Positions 20,499-25,643 of a stretch of DNA of 25,643 nt are shown here, in pieces. The stretch's first letter is position 1, and each line of letters begins with the position of its first letter. The notes beneath the pieces were generated by a model. That model was not told the origin of the DNA. It did no database searches and saw only the letters and a list, made by a program, of their open reading frames with translations. The DNA comes from an uncultured Oscillospiraceae bacterium (GTDB lineage: Bacteria > Bacillota > Clostridia > Oscillospirales > Oscillospiraceae): the NCBI GenBank assembly GCA_910587785.1, contig CAJUOA010000039.1, positions 1 through 25,643 on the forward strand. Direction: 5' to 3'. The translations under genes and the position numbers were made by a program.

Positions 20499-20663
20499 GG
20501 CGGGGACTCCTTCCTTAGATGCAAAATATTGGTTGGCGTCCCTATCATAGAGAGGAAAACACAAGAAACGACATCTTTTTTGCATCCAAGAGGCATCCAA
20601 TTTTTTAAGATTTTATTTACAATTCCGTGGCAGAGGCCGTGGCAGAGGGCATTAAACGAAAGT

Positions 20664-20692
20664 TTGACATTTTCCAAATTTCAAGGTATAAT
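20664..20692 (+). promoter_or_regulatory. Consensus promoter of miaB
   Basis: TTGACA (20664-20669), exactly 17 bases, TATAAT (20687-20692). A perfect sigma-A promoter. It places the mRNA start near 20699 and thereby excludes any miaB start upstream of that point. Confidence 0.9.
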
Positions 20693-20728
20693 AAACTGAT
20701 TCCCCACAGAAAGGCAGGGCAGTGCCCA

Positions 20729-22138
20729 TTGAATAGAAAAGACGTGGTGATCCCCGCCGGGGATCTGGAAAAGCAAAGAGACTTCACCCGCCGGGCTGCG
20801 GGATACCTTGCCCGCCTGGGCCGGGAGCCCCGGGCCTTCGTGGACACCTACGGGTGCCAGCAGAACGTCTCGGACAGCCAGCGCATCATGGGCATGCTCC
20901 GGGAGATGGGCTGCGTCCTGGTCCGGGAGGCGGCGGAGGCGGATATCATCGCCGTCAACACCTGCGCCATCCGGGAGAACGCGGAGAAAAAGGTCTTCGG
21001 CGTGGTGGGACAGCTGGTCCATGTGAAGGAGAAAAACCCGGACGCGGTCATCTGCCTCTGCGGCTGCATGGCCCAGCGCCGGTTGGTGGCGGAGAAGATC
21101 AAGGCCTCCTACCGCCATGTGGACCTGGTCTTCGGCCCCCAGGCCCTCTGGAAATTCCCGGAGCTCCTTTGCAGCGTCCTCTCCCGGCGGCAGCGGGTCT
21201 TCTCCATTGAAGAGGAGCACGGCTCTATCGCCGAGGGCATCCCCGTGGTCCGGGAGAGCGGCGTGAAGGCATGGGTCTCCATTATGTACGGCTGCAACAA
21301 CTTCTGCTCCTACTGCATCGTGCCCTATGTCCGGGGCCGGGAGCGGAGCCGGGAGCCGGAGGCCGTCCTCGCCGAGGTCCGGGAGCTGGCGGAGGCCGGA
21401 TATAAGGAGATCACCCTCCTGGGGCAGAACGTCAACAGCTACGGCAAGGACCTGGATACGCCCATGGACTTCGCGGACCTCCTCGCGGAGATCGACAGGA
21501 TCCCGGGGGACTACCTCATCCGCTTTATGACCAGCCACCCCAAGGACGCCGGTGAAAAGCTCTTCCGGACCATGGCCCGGTGCGCCCATGTGGCCCACCA
21601 GCTCCACCTGCCGGTGCAGTCCGGGAACAGCCGGGTCCTCAAAGCCATGAACCGGGGCTATACCCGGGAGCAGTACCTGGAGAAGGTCCGTCAGGCTCGG
21701 GAGGCCATGCCGGACCTGGTCCTCACCAGCGATATCATCATCGGCTTCCCCGGCGAGACGGAGGCCGAGGCCATGGACACCGTCTCCCTCATCGAGGAGG
21801 TGCGCTATGACGCCCTCTTTACCTTCCTCTTCTCCCCCCGGCCCGGCACCCCCGCCGCCGTCATGGCGGACCCCGCCTCCCGGGCGGAAAAGCAGGTGTG
21901 GTTTGACCGGCTCCTGGACGCCCAGAACCGCATTTCGGCGGAGCTCCACCAGGGGTATGTGGGCAAAACCGTCCGGGTCCTGGTGGACGGGGAGAGCGGC
22001 GACGGGGCGTGGCCCCTCTCCAGCCGCACCCACGGCGGACGGCTGGTCCACCTCAGAGGCGGCAGGGAGCTCATCGGGCAGTATGTGGATGTGAAGATCA
22101 CGGACAGCAACACCTGGGCCCTGTTCGGGGAGGTCTAG
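20729..22138 (+). CDS. miaB: tRNA-2-methylthio-N6-dimethylallyladenosine synthase
   Basis: 469 residues. The N-terminal MTTase domain has cluster cysteines C43 (TYGCQQN), C79 (NTCAIRENAEKK) and C113 (CGCMAQR). The radical-SAM domain has C189-x3-C193-x2-C196 (YGCNNFCSYC) and RGRERSR, and a C-terminal TRAM domain follows (from ~405). It methylthiolates i6A37 in tRNAs that read UNN codons. The start is placed at TTG 20729 because the promoter at 20664-20692 rules out the longer frame and because NRKDVVIPAGDLEKQR is the usual Clostridia N-terminus; the ribosome site (AGGCAGGG) is fair. The mutS gene follows after an inserted small gene pair. Confidence 0.94.
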   Translation: MNRKDVVIPAGDLEKQRDFTRRAAGYLARLGREPRAFVDTYGCQQNVSDSQRIMGMLREMGCVLVREAAEADIIAVNTCAIRENAEKKVFGVVGQLVHVKEKNPDAVICLCGCMAQRRLVAEKIKASYRHVDLVFGPQALWKFPELLCSVLSRRQRVFSIEEEHGSIAEGIPVVRESGVKAWVSIMYGCNNFCSYCIVPYVRGRERSREPEAVLAEVRELAEAGYKEITLLGQNVNSYGKDLDTPMDFADLLAEIDRIPGDYLIRFMTSHPKDAGEKLFRTMARCAHVAHQLHLPVQSGNSRVLKAMNRGYTREQYLEKVRQAREAMPDLVLTSDIIIGFPGETEAEAMDTVSLIEEVRYDALFTFLFSPRPGTPAAVMADPASRAEKQVWFDRLLDAQNRISAELHQGYVGKTVRVLVDGESGDGAWPLSSRTHGGRLVHLRGGRELIGQYVDVKITDSNTWALFGEV

Positions 22139-22388
22139 TCCCCAGGAGGGCCCCCGGCAGGGACAGGCCCTCCATGAATGCCCACTGGGACTCATATCCG
22201 GCCTGGACGTTGTATTTATCAATGAAATCCTCCAGGAGCTTCTGCTGGTCCAGGGTCAGCGCGGCTGTCAGCGCCGCCTCGGCCTGGGTGCATTCACATT
22301 TTGCTTTTCGATATTCTTCGTCGTATTTCAACGTTTTGTATTGGGTTTCCATGACGTAGCGGTAGAGGTATTGATGCAGAACGTCCAT
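22098..22388 (-). CDS. Small hypothetical protein, possibly DUF6809-like
   Basis: 96 residues, mainly helical: MDVLHQYLYRYVMETQYKTL, a charged region with a short Cys pair (CEC), then LTLDQQKLLEDFIDKYN. ATG 22388 follows TTGGAGG. I associate this length and pattern with a Clostridia family of unknown function (DUF6809, from memory). The 3' end overlaps the end of miaB by 41 bases in antisense, and the last ~12 residues (Pro/Cys-rich) look like extension into that overlap. It is divergent from an XRE gene with a consensus promoter and two palindromes between them. Role unknown. Confidence 0.72.
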   Translation of the reverse strand: MDVLHQYLYRYVMETQYKTLKYDEEYRKAKCECTQAEAALTAALTLDQQKLLEDFIDKYNVQAGYESQWAFMEGLSLPGALLGTRPPRTGPRCCCP

Positions 22389-22411
22389 GTTGGCCTCCAA
22401 TTTTATTTCTG

Positions 22412-22460
22412 AGCACAGCTGTGCTTCTTTTATTATACAGTGTACACCCGTGCTTGTCAA
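22412..22460 (-). promoter_or_regulatory. Consensus promoter and palindromes between the small gene and XRE gene
   Basis: Minus strand: TTGACA (22460-22455), 17 bases, TATAAT (22437-22432). GTGTACAC (22440-22447) lies in the spacer, and AGCACAGCTGTGCT (22412-22425) covers the start of the transcript. Both are perfect palindromes and likely operators, possibly for the XRE protein encoded at 22476. Confidence 0.78.
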
Positions 22461-22475
22461 GGGGTAGGAGGAAAA

Positions 22476-22688
22476 ATGACACTTTCAGAAAATGTACTAA
22501 AATTACGGTTGGAGCATGGCCTCACACAAGAGGCTGTGGCAAAAGAATTGAATATCTCCCTTCGGGGCTACCAGAATTACGAACGTGGCGTTCGCACTCC
22601 TCTCCTACCCACCCTCATTGCAATGGCAGACCTGTATGATATCAGCCTGGATGAATTAGTGTGCAGGGAGCGCCCCCAACATAAATAG
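22476..22688 (+). CDS. Small XRE-family regulator
   Basis: 70 residues, a single helix-turn-helix (LTQEAVAKELNISLRGYQNY, about 15-34) followed by the LPTLIAMADLYDISLDELVC helices. ATG 22476 is preceded by TAGGAGG. It is richer in A/T than its neighbours miaB and mutS, suggesting later arrival. Probably represses the divergent small gene and itself through the palindromes at 22412-22447. It ends 16 bases before mutS, so read-through from its promoter could feed mutS. Confidence 0.83.
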   Translation: MTLSENVLKLRLEHGLTQEAVAKELNISLRGYQNYERGVRTPLLPTLIAMADLYDISLDELVCRERPQHK

Positions 22689-22704
22689 AGAAAGAGGAAC
22701 GGAC

Positions 22705-25302
22705 ATGGCCGACATGACCCCCATGATGAAGCAGTACCACGAGATCAAGGAACAAAACAAGGACGCCATCCTCTTTTTCCGCCTGGGGGACTTCTACGAG
22801 ATGTTCAGCGACGACGCCATCCTCGCAAGCCGGGAGCTGGACCTGACCCTCACCACCCGGGACCGGGCCAAGCCGGAGGACGAGCGCACCCCCATGTGCG
22901 GCGTGCCCTACCACTCCTGCGACGGGTACATCGCCCGGCTCATCGCCAAGGGCTACAAGGTGGCCATCTGCGAGCAGACCGAGGACCCCGCCGCCGCCAA
23001 GGGCCTGGTGAAGCGGGACATCATCCGTGTCGTCACCCCCGGCACCGTGGACGCCTCCATGCTGGAGGGGGGGCGGTCCAACTACATCTGCGCCGTCTGC
23101 ATGGACGATGAATCCGCGGGCCTCGCCTTCTGCGACATCACCACCGGCAAGACCCACGCCACCTCCTTCACCGGGCCCGAGCGGCTCAGCCATGTGGAAA
23201 ACGAGCTGGGCCGCTTCTCCCCTGTGGAGGCGGTCCTCAACGACGGCGCCTTCCAGCAGGCGGGCCTCACAGACCTCCTGCGGGAGAAATTCAACTGCCT
23301 GACCCAGAACGGCGGGGAAGCCCGCTTCCGCCTGGAGGCGGCGGCGGAGCAGGTGGAGCGGCAGTTCGGAAAGGACCAGGCGGACCGCCTGCCCAAGTCC
23401 AACAGCGCCGCGCTTCTTGCCCTGGGGGGCCTGCTGGGGTACCTCTACGAGACCCAGAAGACGGACCTGAGCCATATCCGGGAGCTGGAGTACTACGAGG
23501 AGGGCCGGTTCATGGAGCTGGACCTCACGGCGCGGCGCAACCTGGAGCTCACCGCCACCATGCGGGACAAGGAGAAGCGGGGGAGCCTGCTGTGGGTCCT
23601 GGACAGGACGAAGACCGCCATGGGCGGACGGCTTCTGCGCTCCTGGCTGGAGCGGCCCCTCCTGAGCGTGGCGGCCATCAACAAGCGCCTGACGTCCGTG
23701 GAGGCCCTGGTGAAGAGCGCCATGGACCGGGAGGAGCTCATCGCCGCCCTCACCGGCATCGGCGACATGGAGCGGCTCATCGGGCGCATTGTCTACGGCA
23801 GCGCCGGGGGGCGGGACTTGGCGTCCCTCCGCGCCGCGCTGGGGAAGCTGCCGGAGCTGAAAGAAAAACTCTCCCCCTTCCCCGCCGGGCGGCTGGGGGA
23901 GCTGGGAGAGTCTTTGGACCTGCTGGAGGACGCATACGCCCTTCTGTCCCGGGCGGTGGTGGACGAGCCGCCCTTCTCCGTCCGGGAGGGGGGCTTCATC
24001 CGGGACGGCTTCCACCCGGAGGTGGACCGCCTGCGGGACATCCTCAGCGGCGGCAAGAGCGTCATCGCCGATGTGGAGGCCCGGGAGAGGGAGAAGACCG
24101 GCATCAAGAGCCTCAAGGTGGGCTACAACAAGGTTTTCGGCTACTACATCGAGGTCAGCAAGAGCTACTACGACCAGGTGCCGGACGCCTACATCCGCAA
24201 GCAGACCCTTGCAGGCTGTGAGCGCTACATCACCCAGGAGCTCAAGGATTTAGAGCACACCGTCCTCACCGCCAGCGACCGGGTGGTGGCGCTGGAGTAC
24301 GAGATTTTTACGGATTTACGCGCCCAGGTCTCCGCCCGGATGGAGCGCATCCAGGGCACCGCCGCCGCCGTGGCGGAGCTGGACGCGCTGTGCTCCCTGG
24401 CCTCGGCGGCGGTGAAGAACAACTACTGCCGCCCGGAGGTGGACGAGGGGGGCGTCATCGAGATCCACGACGGACGCCATCCGGTGGTGGAGCGGATGCT
24501 CTCCGGGTCCCTCTTCGTGCCCAACGACACCTACATGGGGGAGCGGGAGGACCGTGTGGCCATCATCACCGGCCCCAACATGGCGGGGAAATCCACTTAT
24601 ATGCGCCAGGTGGCCCTCATCACCCTCATGGCCCAGGTGGGGTCCTTTGTCCCGGCGCGGGCGGCCCGCATCGGCGTGGTGGACCGCATTTTCACCCGCA
24701 TCGGGGCAAGCGACGACCTGGGGGCCGGGCAGTCCACCTTTATGGTGGAGATGACCGAGGTGGCGGATATCCTCAAGTACGCCACCAGCCGGAGCCTTCT
24801 GATTCTGGACGAGATTGGCCGGGGCACCAGCACCTTTGACGGCATGAGCATTGCCCGGGCGGTGCTGGAGCACTGCGCGGACCGGAAGAAGCTGGGGGCC
24901 AAGACCCTCTTTGCCACCCACTACCACGAGCTGACCGCCCTGGAGGAGGTCATCCCCGGGGTGAAAAACTACAGCATCGCCATCCGGAGCCGGGGGGAGG
25001 AGCTCATCTTCCTGCGCAAGATCATCCCCGGCGGCGCGGACCGGAGCTACGGCATCGAGGTGGCCAAGCTTGCGGGCCTGCCGGAGACGGTGGTGAAAAA
25101 GGCGCGGAGCGTCCTCCGGGAGCTGGAGGACGGGAGCGGCCATACGCCCCGGCTTATGGCGGAGCCGAAGCGGGAGCAGGTATCCCTCGCCGCCCTGGGG
25201 GAGGCGGAGGTGGTGGACCGCCTGAGAAGGACCCAGCCGGAGACCTTGACGCCCCTGGAGGCCATGAGTTTGCTGTATGAGCTCAAACAGAAGCTGAATT
25301 GA
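22705..25302 (+). CDS. mutS: DNA mismatch repair protein MutS
   Basis: 865 residues, full length. Mismatch-binding domain I with the F30-Y31-E32 motif (GDFYEMF), connector, lever and clamp domains, and an ABC-type ATPase with Walker A GPNMAGKST (623-631), the signature region GAGQSTFMVEM and Walker B LLILDE (D702, E703). A short C-terminal dimer/tetramer region follows. It recognises mismatches and recruits MutL. ATG 22705 follows AAGAGGAAC. In related genomes miaB, mutS and mutL often lie together; here a minus-strand small gene follows mutS instead, so mutL is not in the visible part. Confidence 0.97.
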   Translation: MADMTPMMKQYHEIKEQNKDAILFFRLGDFYEMFSDDAILASRELDLTLTTRDRAKPEDERTPMCGVPYHSCDGYIARLIAKGYKVAICEQTEDPAAAKGLVKRDIIRVVTPGTVDASMLEGGRSNYICAVCMDDESAGLAFCDITTGKTHATSFTGPERLSHVENELGRFSPVEAVLNDGAFQQAGLTDLLREKFNCLTQNGGEARFRLEAAAEQVERQFGKDQADRLPKSNSAALLALGGLLGYLYETQKTDLSHIRELEYYEEGRFMELDLTARRNLELTATMRDKEKRGSLLWVLDRTKTAMGGRLLRSWLERPLLSVAAINKRLTSVEALVKSAMDREELIAALTGIGDMERLIGRIVYGSAGGRDLASLRAALGKLPELKEKLSPFPAGRLGELGESLDLLEDAYALLSRAVVDEPPFSVREGGFIRDGFHPEVDRLRDILSGGKSVIADVEAREREKTGIKSLKVGYNKVFGYYIEVSKSYYDQVPDAYIRKQTLAGCERYITQELKDLEHTVLTASDRVVALEYEIFTDLRAQVSARMERIQGTAAAVAELDALCSLASAAVKNNYCRPEVDEGGVIEIHDGRHPVVERMLSGSLFVPNDTYMGEREDRVAIITGPNMAGKSTYMRQVALITLMAQVGSFVPARAARIGVVDRIFTRIGASDDLGAGQSTFMVEMTEVADILKYATSRSLLILDEIGRGTSTFDGMSIARAVLEHCADRKKLGAKTLFATHYHELTALEEVIPGVKNYSIAIRSRGEELIFLRKIIPGGADRSYGIEVAKLAGLPETVVKKARSVLRELEDGSGHTPRLMAEPKREQVSLAALGEAEVVDRLRRTQPETLTPLEAMSLLYELKQKLN

Positions 25303-25330
25303 TCGGGGGCGGAGACGGGGGGATGGATGC

Positions 25331-25585
25331 TCAGCGGTCCCCCGCGCCGCCGGACACCACCAGGGTACAGTCCTCCAGAAAATGGGCCAATTCTACGGCG
25401 ATGAGGGCGCCCCGTTTGCGGATACAGTCGTGAAACGCGGCCCGTTGCTTGCGGGTCAGGGACATCACAAATTCCCGCTCTGATTGGTCTCTCTGCACCT
25501 TTGCGGCCTGATAGTCCTCGGTTTTGTGGATTTTTTCGATTAGGCTGTCTCGCAGATACGCTGCGATCAGATTCGTCAGGTCCAT
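25331..25585 (-). CDS. Small hypothetical protein, distant relative of 22098-22388
   Basis: 84 residues, helical and charged (MDLTNLIAAYLRDSLIEKIH, then LTRKQRAAFHDCIRKRG and an acidic end). It shares with the protein at 22098-22388 the layout Y-x5-T near the start, Y-x2-AK in the middle, LT-x2-Q and a Glu-containing last helix, so both may belong to one poorly known Clostridia family (DUF6809-like, from memory). The ATG at 25585 has only a weak upstream AGG. It is convergent with mutS, 28 bases away. The last 58 bases of the window hold a ribosome-site-like AAGGAAGG at the very end, probably for a gene outside. Confidence 0.65.
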   Translation of the reverse strand: MDLTNLIAAYLRDSLIEKIHKTEDYQAAKVQRDQSEREFVMSLTRKQRAAFHDCIRKRGALIAVELAHFLEDCTLVVSGGAGDR

Positions 25586-25643
25586 AGCATTAAGAGCCTA
25601 TCCGTAAATAGGAAAATGTGATAAAATAACCACCAAGGAAGGT

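Noticed and set aside
20681..22222. 513-codon minus-strand frame across miaB
   Set aside because: Shadow of miaB with low-complexity composition; no ribosome site or family motif.

Overview
The window looks like a chromosomal piece of a gut Clostridia bacterium, most likely Oscillospiraceae (Flavonifractor, Lawsonibacter or Oscillibacter type). The right half is GC-rich. It carries Gram-positive ribosome-binding sites, a Clostridia-type FeoB, a miaB-mutS neighbourhood and small proteins that I associate with this family. This placement comes from gene content and style, not from a database match.

Positions 1-12972 are accessory DNA placed against a tRNA-Pro(GGG) gene (12950-13026, minus strand). 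The last 23 bases of that tRNA recur exactly at 4679-4701. I read this as two integrated elements in tandem. Element 1 (1-4701, left end outside the window) is AT-richer. It carries two small XRE regulators, a broken third one, a divergent protein built from four fused XRE domains, a membrane-anchored coiled-coil DEDDh exonuclease, and a tyrosine recombinase with an N-terminal zinc ribbon. Element 2 (4679-12972, about 8.3 kb) looks complete. It has an XRE repressor divergent from a three-gene operon (small protein, zinc-finger membrane protein, secreted SLH protein with a probable NlpC/P60-type enzyme domain), a SprT-like metallopeptidase, and about 800 bases of highly structured non-coding DNA. 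These are followed by a small basic protein, a HUH replication initiator/relaxase, an FtsK/TcpA-like DNA translocase, an excisionase and an integrase. This resembles the minimal FtsK plus Rep plus Int/Xis logic of small integrative conjugative or mobilizable elements.

The chromosomal part starts at the tRNA. Minus-strand genes are feoA and feoB (ferrous iron uptake) and fruK followed by larE (1-phosphofructokinase and the sulfur transferase for the nickel-pincer cofactor). On the plus strand are a GH13 alpha-glucosidase overlapping a YgjP-type metalloprotease, then a VanY-like D,D-carboxypeptidase (minus), miaB (tRNA ms2i6A synthesis) and mutS (mismatch repair). A divergent pair made of an XRE gene and a small gene of unknown function lies between miaB and mutS, and a distant relative of the small gene follows mutS.

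The most unusual items are the four-domain XRE fusion with an internal Shine-Dalgarno/ATG at the domain 2/3 junction, the membrane-tethered exonuclease bracketed by TTGGAC palindromes, the tandem use of one tRNA site by two dissimilar integrases, and the large DNA/RNA secondary structures upstream of the Rep gene.
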